Part shown: positions 13,281 to 24,200 of the stretch, one piece after another
Numbering within the stretch: position 1 is the stretch's first letter
Layout of the letters: each line of letters starts with the position of its first letter
DNA from: Lepus europaeus
Taxonomy: Eukaryota; Chordata; Mammalia; Lagomorpha; Leporidae
Direction of reading: 5' to 3'
DNA: 64,000 nucleotides
Assembly (NCBI RefSeq): GCF_033115175.1
Contig: NC_084835.1
Span: 59,006,448-59,070,447, forward strand
Position numbers and translations under genes: made by a program
Notes under the pieces: generated by a model
Told to the model about the DNA's origin: nothing
The model's database searches: none
What the model saw: only the letters and a program-made list of their open reading frames with translations

Positions 13281-16200
13281 CCTCTCTCTCTCTGCCTTTC
13301 TGTAACTCTGCCTTTAAAATAAATAAATCTAAAAAAAAAATCCTGAATGTTTTTTAAGATCTTAATTTATAATTGTCTTCCTTGAGTTGCTTTTGCTTAT
13401 TTATAGATTTCCCATAGCATGTGTTTCTTATGAATTCTTTTCAATTTTAGGTACTTAGAACTGTGATAGAATGCATATGCTTAAAAGTAATTTTGCCTAA
13501 TATTGTATTTAAATGGCTGAAAAATGTGTTTAAACCGCACCAAATGTGTCACTGTCGTCTCTCCTTCATAGGATGTCGTACCCCAGGCTTTGTTAGATCA
13601 GTATTTGTCCATGACTGATCCCTCGCGTGCACAGACGGTTGACACTGAAATCGCTAAGCACTGTGCTTACAGCCTGCCAGGTGTGGCCCTGACGCTGGGC
13701 AGGCAGAATTGGCACTGCCTGAGAGAGACCTACGAGACCCTGGCGTCGGACATGCAGGTGAGGAAGCACCTAGGAAGGAACAGAACATGCATGTGGAAGG
13801 GTGATGTTCTGGCTTTCAGAACCTAAAGGATTTCTGTTTGTGTCCAGTACATAATTGGGGTTCAATAAATTATGTATGAAAGAGAAAAGTAATACCGAGA
13901 GCTAGCATTCTGCTCTGATTCTGCAGTTTAGCTGCTTCATTTTGCCCCAAGGTATTAGAAGTTGTCATCTTACTTAGTGTGCCCGAGTTCCTGACTTACA
14001 AATAGTTACTGTCCAAACTTTACCTGTAGGTTAATTCTTGAGAATATAGGATTTAATTCCCCCTCCCCCAGAAATTGTTATAAATGCTTATTTGATTTTT
14101 GCACTATAGATCCCAAGAGAGTTTTTCAACCTATGAGAACTGTAGCATGTTCAGCACGGCTGTGAAAGTGGAAGAGGCGGAGCAGTGCGCATCCTGCTGT
14201 CCCGTGCCCCGGCACCACTTCTAGGCATGGAGCTAGGCAGCTGGGAGTAACTTTCAATCTTTATTCCATGAACTCTAGGGATTCCTATGGGATAGGGGCC
14301 TTTGGATGCCAGAGTAGCTAGGCAGGCTCCAAACAGCCAGGCTCCCATGCCTCCCATCCCCTCCTGGGCAGAATGTCTCTGAGACACACATCCATGTGTT
14401 CTCTGAGAAGGGCATCTCCTAGCTGGGGAGGGCAGTGAGCACTTCCTGTAACCTGCTTGTCGCTAGGTCGAATTTTAAGTTAAATAGCAATGTAAAAGTT
14501 TTAACCTTAAGGCAACATAGAGGAAAAGATGTTTTTAACTTAAGGTTTTCAGTAATACAGTAAAATCATTTCTGTTTCAGAATTGTTTTCCAGGCCTGTA
14601 TGAAGATGCTTTCCCTGTTCTCAGATTTCTTAAATTGTCAGTTCCCCATAAACAAGTCTCGCTGTTTTTTAATCCAAGATAGGCAGCCCAGAGTCTGAAA
14701 GGGAGCAGCGGCGTTGGGGATGACCCTAGGTACTAGTGAGCCAGGACTGCGGTCCGCACGTTCAGAATCCAGTGTTCCAAGAGCTGCAAAACTGTTACTT
14801 GTTTTCAGGCAATTTTTTCCTTCATAAATTAAAAGAGATGATAAATGTTGTAGGGGTTTAAGTTTTTTCTGTCATCCTTTTTTGACACATAATAGGCATT
14901 AAAAACTTAGTATCTATTATTAAAACTGTTACTTACATTCTGATTTAATTTTTCTGAGTTAATACTCGGAGGCCTAGCTAAGCACTTGCTGACTAATGCA
15001 ATTTTCGTTTCTGCAGTGGAAAGTTCGAAGAACATTAGCATTCTCCATCCACGAGCTTGCTGTTATTCTTGGAGATCAGTTGACAGCTGCAGATCTGGTT
15101 CCAATTTTTAATGGATTTTTAAAAGACCTTGATGAAGTCAGGATAGGTGTCCTTAAACATTTGCATGATTTTCTGAAGGTAACTTTCAAATTATTTTTCT
15201 TAAAAACATTAAAATTCCACTGTAAGTCTGAAATCTTTCATATTCAGCTGTCACCAAGATGGATGCCTGTATGTTTCCTTTGAGAAAATATGGCCCTGAG
15301 TTGATGATGTGACTTAAAGTAGTCCCATTCTCATCTGCTTTGCTGGTATCATTTTAACTTGAAAAACACTAAATCTTAATGTGTGTGAGACAGAAGTTCT
15401 AACCACTGAGTCCACCATGTGGATGGCAGGGACCCAACTATTGGAGCCGGCACCTGCTGCCTCCCAGGGTGCCCACTAGCAGGAAGCTGGAATGGAGAGC
15501 GGTGTCAGGACCCAGACTCAGGTACTTCAGTGTGGCATGAGAGTATCCCACCTGGTAGCTTCACCGTGGCACCAGATACCTGCTCCCCATTGTAATTTTT
15601 TAAAAGATCATGCTAAATTTCACTTTTAGATGATGTTAGATCATGGTTCCAAACATTTGTACCTTTTTTCATTTTCAAAATTATTGAATGGGTTTTAAAA
15701 AAATGTTCATGAACCTTAAGTGTGGTGGCATTCTGTGTATTTCAGGAGATCTTTGATGAGGGATTCTGATCTGCTAGCCAATGAATACGTCTGACTTTTT
15801 ATAAATTGTTTAGTCTTGGAATGCTGTTATTAGGACATTAGCCTTGAAAATGAGTCCTAGACTCTCAGCTTTGAGTTATAAAAGTAGTTGTTATCCTACT
15901 TTCTAAAGTTAGTATTGTATTAAATTTTTGTATTGTTCCTGTTAGAATTTCTCTGATTGTCCCAGTGAGATCCTTTCTAGCTTATCTCTGAGAATCCAAC
16001 CAGAAAGCTCACGTTAAATGTAAATGTTATGTCTCTTTCATTCTCTTTAATTTTAGAACTGTTTCCCTGGATTTGTGGTCTTGAATGGCATTGACATTTT
16101 CAAGAATCCATTTCAGTTGTGCACAGTGCCCCCAGTTTGAAGTTGTCTGCCGTGACACTGTTTGCTTCTGGGTAAACAGGCTTTTGCAGACACATTGTCC

Positions 16201-18148
16201 ATCTGAATGGGGCAGCATGTGTTTTCCAGACACGTCACATCTGGGTGACACCATGGTGTTCTGTTACCAATCTGACGTCACTTGTAGCGTCAGCTCGGTT
16301 TTTCCACTTTGAAAGGACCTTTTGCCTTTGTGACTGAGAAGCAATTGGTGAGCTGGTGCTTCTGAACTCCCATCTCCTTCCTGGTTCGTGGCCAGTGCTT
16401 TGGCCGTCCGCACAGGACTCCTGGCTGAATCACTTGTCACTGTTGCTTGTAAAATGCTGATTGGCTATTTTCCTACTTCCTTCTACTTGTTATTTGTTAA
16501 CATCCCATGGAAAGATAAGCTATCCATTCTCTCCCTCCTCCTTTTTGGAAGTAGACTCTCAGTGTGCGGCCAAGGGTTTTATTCCGTGTCAATTAGCCAT
16601 TTTTGTCACCTCTGCCTCTCAGCCACCAGCAGGGGGCAAAGGAGCACATTCTCCTCCTGCAGCACCGCCTACAGACAAAGCTTTGAAGTCTGACTCTTAC
16701 ACACTGTATCTCATTGTCTTCCTTTTCATTTCCCCAGCTGCCGGTGAGGTTGAGCATATTTTCATGTTTTCCAACCATTTTTCATTTTATAAATTTTAAA
16801 TTATATTTGTTTCTCATTTTACTTATTTTGCTTCCGAGGGTCATTTTTGCTGATTTGTAGGGGCCTGCTATGTGGAAGTGCTGTTGAGTAGGAAGTTATC
16901 ACACAAGGGGTGTGCTGAGAATGGGAGCACAGAACGTGAAGTGGGATGGCAGGAGAGACAGCAATTCTCATCTCCTTTGCTTTCCTGACTGCAAGTATGT
17001 GGGGCACAGCCAAGTCTCTCCCCTGGGAGCTGGGAGCATAAGGGACTGGCATAAGGCCAGTGCTCCCTGGGTGCTCACCCTGGCCTGTGTTCCGGGAGCA
17101 GTGTCCATCTACACCAGGCATGAGTGTGGTCAAGAACGTCCCTTGGTTCAAGACCCTCATCTGGTCATTGGCTCCCAGCACATCACAGCTGAGTCTCCTT
17201 GATGGTGCTGGTGAGTTTCCAGCCAGGGACGTGGAAGGTGGCCTGGAAGCCTGATGTCCACGTTGCTTGTATAGATCATCAGCTCACAAGCTAGTCCCGG
17301 GGGTCACTGGTCCTGCAGTACGGTTGGACCAAGTCAGTCCCCAGGCGGGGTAGACCACTACTGTTCACCTGCCTGCCTCACCCACACCTTCCTGTTGTGT
17401 TGTCCTTAAGAAAAACCTGTTCAAATCTAAGAAAAGGTTAATCTGCTGACTTACAAAAGACTTAAAATGTAGCAGTCCAACTCAGATCTACCTAGATTTT
17501 TTTTTTAAGATTTTATTTATTTATTTGAGAGGTAGAGTTACAAACAGTGAGAGGAATAGACTGAGAGAGAGGTCTTCCATCCGCTGGTTCACTCCCCAAA
17601 TGGCCGTTGGCAACAGTCAGAGCTGTGCTGATCCGAAGCCAGAAGCCAAGAGATTTCTGTGTCTCCCACGTGGGTGCAGGGGCCCAAGGACTTGGGCCAT
17701 CTTCCACTGCTTTCCCTGGCCCCAGCAGAGAGCTGGATTGGAAGAGGGGCAGCCGGGACTAGAACTGGCATCCATATGGGTTGCCGGCACCGCAGGCAGA
17801 GGATTAACCTACTGTGCCATGGCACCGGCCCCCACACCTAGATATTTCAAAAGTATAATTTTAAAAACGTGAAAATGAAAAAATCAGCTGCAGGTCTGGC
17901 ACTGGCACAGCAGGTTAAGCCACTGCCTGCGATGGCAGCATCCCATATGGGCACCTGTTCAAATCCTGGCTGCTCCACTTCCAATCCAGCTCCCTACTAA
18001 TGCACCTGGGAAGGCAGCAGAAGATAGCCCAAGTCCTTGGGCCCCTGCATCAACATGGGAGATCTGGATGAGGCTCCTGGCTCCTGGCTTCGGCCTGGCC
18101 CAGCCCTGGCTATTGTGGCCACCTGGGGAGTGAACCAATGATGGAAGA

Positions 18149-18206
<58 letters not shown>

Positions 18207-21200
18207 TATATATATATATAAAGAGGGGTATATATATATCCCTCTTTTTCTCTCTAAAAGCTGCCTTTCAAATAAATAAAATAAATTTTTAAAAAACAAA
18301 AATCTGCTACAAGGGGATGATGCCATGTTTTTATTAGCTCTTGTCTAAGGCAGTGCTTTGTAGTGCCTACAGCCTTCATGAGAACTGGGCCAGGGGGTCC
18401 CTCTTTGGACCATGGGAGAGAAGGTGGAGTGATCCAGGGATGTGGGTCATGGTGGTGAAGGTCTTGCCCTGTAGTGAAAAAACTAAAAAAGTAAGTCATT
18501 AGTGAGAAAAAGTTGCAAAGTGTCCTCATTCCCTGGGCCAAGCCACCCTGCAGCCTGGGGCCAGTGTGGCTGGTCTGTGTCCATCCCTGAGCACCCTGCT
18601 GCCCCCTCCTCTGTCCTGTGGCCCTGACATGCTCCTAGTCCTGAAAGAGGGTTTGGAGGTGGAGATGAGGCCTTCTTGGTCCAATCCCATTTGAATAGGC
18701 CTCTCTGGTGCCTGTGGCATTCTCCTCCTCTGGGTAGACAAGGGAAAAGCCAAAACCGCCCTTTCTCCCAGTGCTTTGCAGGTGCTGGCCTCAGTGTCCC
18801 CACCTGTGTCCTGAGCCCCAGGCTGGCTTCTGCAGCTGCACCCTTTGTCCTTGTCCCAGACTTAAGCCAGCAGGCCCTCCAGGCATTGTGGCAACTCCAG
18901 CATTCTCCCTGATTAACCCTGTCAGAGCCAGCAGTTCTCAAAAGGGTGGTCCCAGGACCAGCAGTGTCAGCACCCCCTGAAAATGTCACAGGAGCACATT
19001 CTTGGGCCCGGCCTGCATCGGTGTCCCCAGGGTGCTATAGCAGATTACCACAAACCTGGGGGGCTGAAACACCATGCCCTCTGACAGTTTGTGAGTCTAT
19101 GTCTTGGTGGCTCTAGGGGACAGTCTCTCCCTGCCTCTTCCAGCCTCTGATGGTTGCCCACTGTCCTCAGTGTTCCTTTGCTGTTCGCTCTGAGCATCCC
19201 ATTTGGCTCCAGGAACCCCTTAAGTTAAGCTGCCTCCTGTGCCCTTGTGGTTTGCCCCCATGTGAAGCACCTCCTAGCTCTCAGGCTCAGCTCCATTCCT
19301 TGCCCAGCCTGCAGTCAGCCCTGGTCCTTCCTGTGGTGAGAGGTGTTAGAAGCCAAGGTTCAGGCACTGGGAGTGCTCAGTGCTCCCCAGGTGTCATGTC
19401 TTACAGCTTTGAGGGGTCAGGGCTTAGGAGCTGAAAAGTTTTTGTTTCTGCTTTAATATTTATACATTTATTTGAAAGGCAGAGTTAGAGAGTGAGATCT
19501 TCCATCTGCTGGCTCACTCCCCAAATGACCACAATGGCCAGAGCTGGGCCTTATCTGAAGCCAGGAGCTTCTTCCCAGTCTTCCCTGTGGGTGCAGGGCC
19601 CAAGCACTTGAGTGATCTTTCCCACTGCTTTCCCAGGCTCATTAGCAAGGAGCTGGATCGGAAGTGGAGCAGCTGGGACTTGAACTGGTATCCATATGGA
19701 ATGCTGGCCCACAGGCAGTGCTTTATGTCATTTGTGGGGCCAGCATTGTGGTGTAGCAGGTGAAGCCTCCTGCCTGTGACGCCTGCATCCCCTATGGGCA
19801 CTGGTTCAAGACCCAGCCATTCTGCTTCTGATCCAGCTCCCTGCAGATGTACTTGGGAAAGCAGTGGAAGATGGCCCAAGTCCTTGGGCCCCTGCACCCA
19901 TGTGGGAGACCCAGAAGAAGCTCCTGGCTGCTGGCTGCTGAGGCAGTTGAGGCAATCTGGGGACTGAATTAGCAGATGAGAGTCTCTCTTTCTTTCTCCT
20001 CCTCTCTTTCTGACTCTGCCTTTCAAGTAAATAAAAAGTAAATCTTAATAAAGTAACATTTGCTCAATAATGTAATATACATGAAATAGTTTCAGAATTA
20101 CTCCACTAATAGTGATTCCAACATCAGATCAGCTAGTGATGTTCAAGGTTGCCTCAGCACGTTGTGTCTTCAGCACCACGTTCGGGCTTCGGCTGTGTTT
20201 CCTCTGTGTTACATGTTTGATGTAGTTGAGTTTACTTGTTTCCATTTAAACCAAGTTTTAGGAGTTCTCTTGTTGTTGACTGTCCACCATTAAACATGTG
20301 TAGAACAGGTATTTGGATCCTTTGGTTTTTTCTGCTCAGCTTCGTAACTGTGCACCTGCTGTGTGTCATCACAGTGCCTCCACGGGACTGCAGCCATGGC
20401 TGGGGGAGAGTCCCCGTCTTCAGAGTTCTCGGTCACAAGTGTGTCTTGTGAATGAAGCGGGTGAGAGCTGTAAAACGCAACGCCCGTGGTACTGTAGGGT
20501 TTCGTGCTGGTCACTGGCAGGCTCAGGAGAAGGTGAAGAAAGACAAGGCGTTTAGCCTGCAATTAAAACACTGCTTAAGATGCCCACGGCCAGGTTACCT
20601 GGGTTTGAGTCCTGACTCCAGCGTCCTGCTGATGTGCACCTTGGAGACAGCAGGCGGTGGCTCAGGTAGTTGGGTCTCTGCCCCAGGCTTAAGAGACATG
20701 GGTTGCATTCTCAGCTCTGGCTCTGGCTCTGGCTCCAGCCCAGCCCAGCCCAGGCCCACGTCATGGGCATTTGGGGAGTGAAGCAGCAAATGGGAGTGTG
20801 TGTGCTCTCTGTCTCTCACTGCCTTTCAGATAAAAAATAGTAAGTTAAAAAAAAAAAAAAAGCTTTAAAGCTGATAATTCTTGAAGGTAAATGGAACTAT
20901 TTAGGAAAAGGTGGATACCTACCTATTTTAAAACAAATATAGCACTACATTTATTTCTTCAGAAAAGTCGACCTTATTATAATCTCCTTCAAGCACTCTA
21001 GTGAGAGAAAGGATGTCTGTACACATCCTGGTTAACTGAAAACATCTTTATTTGCTTGCCTCAGCTTCTTCATATTGACAAGAGAAGAGAATATCTCTAT
21101 CAACTTCAGGAGTTTTTGGTGACGGATAATAGCAGAAATTGGCGCTTTCGAGCGGAATTGGCTGAGTAAGTTCTCCCCGTTCACCTGATTGTCTTGCGGG

Positions 21201-24200
21201 GGTGCATATTTACGTTCTTTGTACCTTGTGTGGATCAGGGTTCCCGCCTGTGTGCTCCTCTGGCCTCTCTTGCAGTACAGGTCTCGCTGGCCCCTTCTGC
21301 GTGAGTGTGGCTGGGGGACCCTCTGTTGTGCAGGGAGCTGGTTTGAGTTCGGCTGTGGGCTGCCATGGCGTTTTGCCGAGGGTGGGAGCCGGAGTGCTGG
21401 GGGCTCTGTCACGTGTCCGCACCCCTGCGTGCTGGGAACTGGTGCTCTGGCTGGGAAAGCGCAGTCTCTTGCTTTGGTTCCCCCTCATCTTTGGGGCAGC
21501 TTCGGGAGGCTCTGTGTGCCCTCCCCGCCAGCAGACTCCAGCTGGTGTCCGAGCTGGATCCTTCCTCACGGTGTCCTGCGCTTGCTGGAACAAAGTGTGT
21601 TCTCCCCGCCACTGCGTCTCGGCTGCCCCTCTAGTGCTCGCTGGGGACCGGCGTCAGGCTTCTGCTTTGTATGGGAAAAGGGCGGAGGTGCCACCGCTGG
21701 CTTGACACCTGACACCCATCAGTCACTTCCTGCCCGCTCAGGGTCCCCTCCCTGGTCCTTTCCTGAGCAGGGGAGGCGAGTTCCCCTGTGGCAGCCACAC
21801 CCAGTCCACCCCAACCCCAGCTGGCCACAGCTGCGGCTGCTTTCTCTGTGCCCTCCGAGGTTCCTGGGAGGCCCTCCGAGTCCCGTCTCTCCCCAGTTGG
21901 AAGTTGGGTGCCTCATAGGCTTAGGAAGAGATTTAGACTTTGCCCCTTGAGTTGGCATCACAGTGATGTTCTGCATCCCACACTGAAGCGGAAGACCTGC
22001 TTGGGATTTTACATTGAACTTTTGTGTCAGCATCAGTGTGTGTGTCTCTCCTTGAGGAATGGTTCCTGCGTGCGTGCGTGTGTGTGTGTGTGTGCAGGCG
22101 CACGCACTGCTGGGCATCCGTCTTCGTGTTTGCAGTTTCCCTCCGCCGCTTAGACAGCATCTGAGAGGCAGAGCTCCCATTCCTGTGCAGGCTGTTTCTC
22201 CTCGGGTGTCAGTGCAGCCGCTCCCGGCAGCCTGCTGGGTGTTGTGCTCACCTTAGGCTCTGGCTGGTCGCAGCAGCACAGCCGTGGACGGCCTCCTGGC
22301 TGCTGTCAGCCTCGGCAGGTGTCCCCTTCCCAAGAAGCCACTCGCAGGCTGGAGGAGTGCACAGCAGGCTCCTGCAGGCTGCTGGCCTTTCCTTCTGCAG
22401 ATGGAAGCTTCTGGGCACATGGTAACCACCGCTGTGCAGAAAGCATAGGCGCAGTCCTGCGGAAGACAGCAGGGCAGGCTTCCTGCACCCCAGGCCCCGT
22501 GCGCAGGGTCGCGGGGAGAGGCGCTCCCTGGACGGCAGGCAGAGGAGAGGCCTGTGTCTAGCTCATGCTGTCTGTGTGCATCTCCCAGGGACTCAGTGTC
22601 CAGAATTACAGACGGTTCACACACTTAGCCCTTTCTCGCCTGTCTGTCCTTGTGTGTTTGCAGACAGCTGATCTTGCTTCTAGAATTGTACAGCCCCCGG
22701 GACGTTTATGACTATTTGCGCCCCATTGCTCTGAATCTGTGTGCAGACAAAGTGTCTTCTGTTCGCTGGATCTCCTACAAATTGGTATGTATGCACCTTT
22801 ACAGTGGCCTCTAGCTCAGTAAGCCTTTGCACAAGATCCCAGAGCAGAAAGGGGTCTTACTCCTCCACGCTCTCCTCCTAGGTCAGCGAGATGGTGAAGA
22901 AGCTGCACATGGCCACGCCCCCGACGTTCGGGGTGGACCTCATCAATGAGCTGGTAGAGAACTTTGGCAGGTGCCCCAAGTGGTCTGGGCGGCAGGCCTT
23001 CGTCTTTGTCTGCCAGGTACGCCGCTTGGGCTGCTTTTTTATTGCCCTCCTTTCTCCTGCACCCTTTCCTTTTCCTTAAGAAGTAGAGCTTGACCACCCG
23101 GTCATCTGACCTCCGATCTGAGCATCTCCGGCTCATTCTCTTGAGTTGGTGCTTTCAGTCCTCAGGGAGCTGAGCTTGTTCTGAAGCTGGCGTGGACCAT
23201 GCCTACCCCGTGCTGCCGTCCGTACGTGGACCACGCCTACACACGCTGCCATCCGTACGTGGACCGTGCCATGTGTGTGTACTCTGCACTGTCTGCGTGC
23301 GTGAGTTATCACACATACAGCATAGCCTGCAGGCACACACACTGTGTCACCCACCAGGGCCGCAGTGCAGGTGTGCAAGTGGTGGTGGGGGGAGGTGCAG
23401 TGGGATTCCTTCGTGTCCTCCTTGTTTGGGGTTCTGGAGTCTCGATTAAAAAGCAGGAGGTAAAATGTGTCCCCCCAGGGTGTGGCAGGCAGGCTGTGTC
23501 AGTGGGCATTGCCTCTGTGCAGCCGGGCTGACAGCGTGCTGCTGCTCGCTCTCTGCCGCAGACGGTCATTGAAGACGACTGCCTCCCCATGGACCAGTTT
23601 GCTCTGCATCTGATGCCCCACTTGCTGACCTTGGCCAACGACAGGGTTCCCAATGTCAGAGTGCTGCTCGCAAAGACATTAAGACAGACTCTGCTGGAGA
23701 AAGGTAGGTGGGGGCCAGCAGGAAGCACGCCGGGTGGGCAGAGGGTGTGAGGTGTTGGTAGTGCCGCTTCTCTGTCATTTGGAACCTGAAACGTTAGTAG
23801 TTTTAAGATTTGGGCATCTACCACAGCCTTGCAGCATGCCCGCCGCCATCTCCATTGCTGGGGTTGAGGCTGGGGAAACAGAGTTGCTTGCCCTCCCCCT
23901 CTGCCATCATTGGTAGGCAGAGCAGGTGCCCGGGGCTTGCTCCTGGAGATTGCCGGTCCCCGCGGGCAGGCCGCCCCACGCTGCATCAGTGGAGTGCGTG
24001 CGGGAACGCAGGTGTGAAGAGGAAAAAAAGGCTCTGATGAGCTTCCGAGAAAGAGGAGTATCACTGCTTTTTCAAAATCACAATGAAAATGAAATGGCTA
24101 AAGAAGGTTGGGTTGGTCTTTATAGTTGCTCTGGAGCTGTTACCCTGTTTACAAGCTAATTAATGGCAAGGAAGTGTAAGTCTCCTTTAATACTCCTTAG

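Larger units (their letters stand above)
11561..13571 (+). other. PPP4R1: PPP4R1 intron, 2.0 kb
   Basis: It contains two CSINEs (12140-12430 on -, 12985-13340 on +) and an oligo(T)/TTTC stretch near 12022-12062. The region 12590-12900 resembles decayed LINE 3' sequence, but I cannot assign it with confidence. Confidence 0.85.
15179..21064 (+). other. PPP4R1: PPP4R1 intron, 5.9 kb
   Basis: CSINEs lie at 15395-15592, 17497-17832, 17893-18296, 19447-19735, 19736-20052 and 20558-20862. There is a compound microsatellite at 18148-18250 and a likely old LTR fragment at about 19015-19250. The segment 15600-17490 shows no recognisable repeat apart from one CTCF-like motif at 16626-16638. Confidence 0.85.

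Noticed and set aside
21189..21950. 253-codon open frame on + in a GC-rich intron
   Set aside because: It starts just inside the intron after the 21065-21165 exon. GC-rich sequence has few stops, the composition is Pro/Ser/Gly-rich, frames are also open on the other strand, and nothing resembles a known protein.
23191..23270. Short direct repeats as a CRISPR-like array
   Set aside because: Units are contiguous with no spacers, inside a mammalian intron. It is a minisatellite.
23309..24064. 251-codon open frame on -
   Set aside because: It covers a PPP4R1 exon in antisense and adjacent introns, with no promoter, splice or family support. It is a shadow frame in GC-rich DNA.
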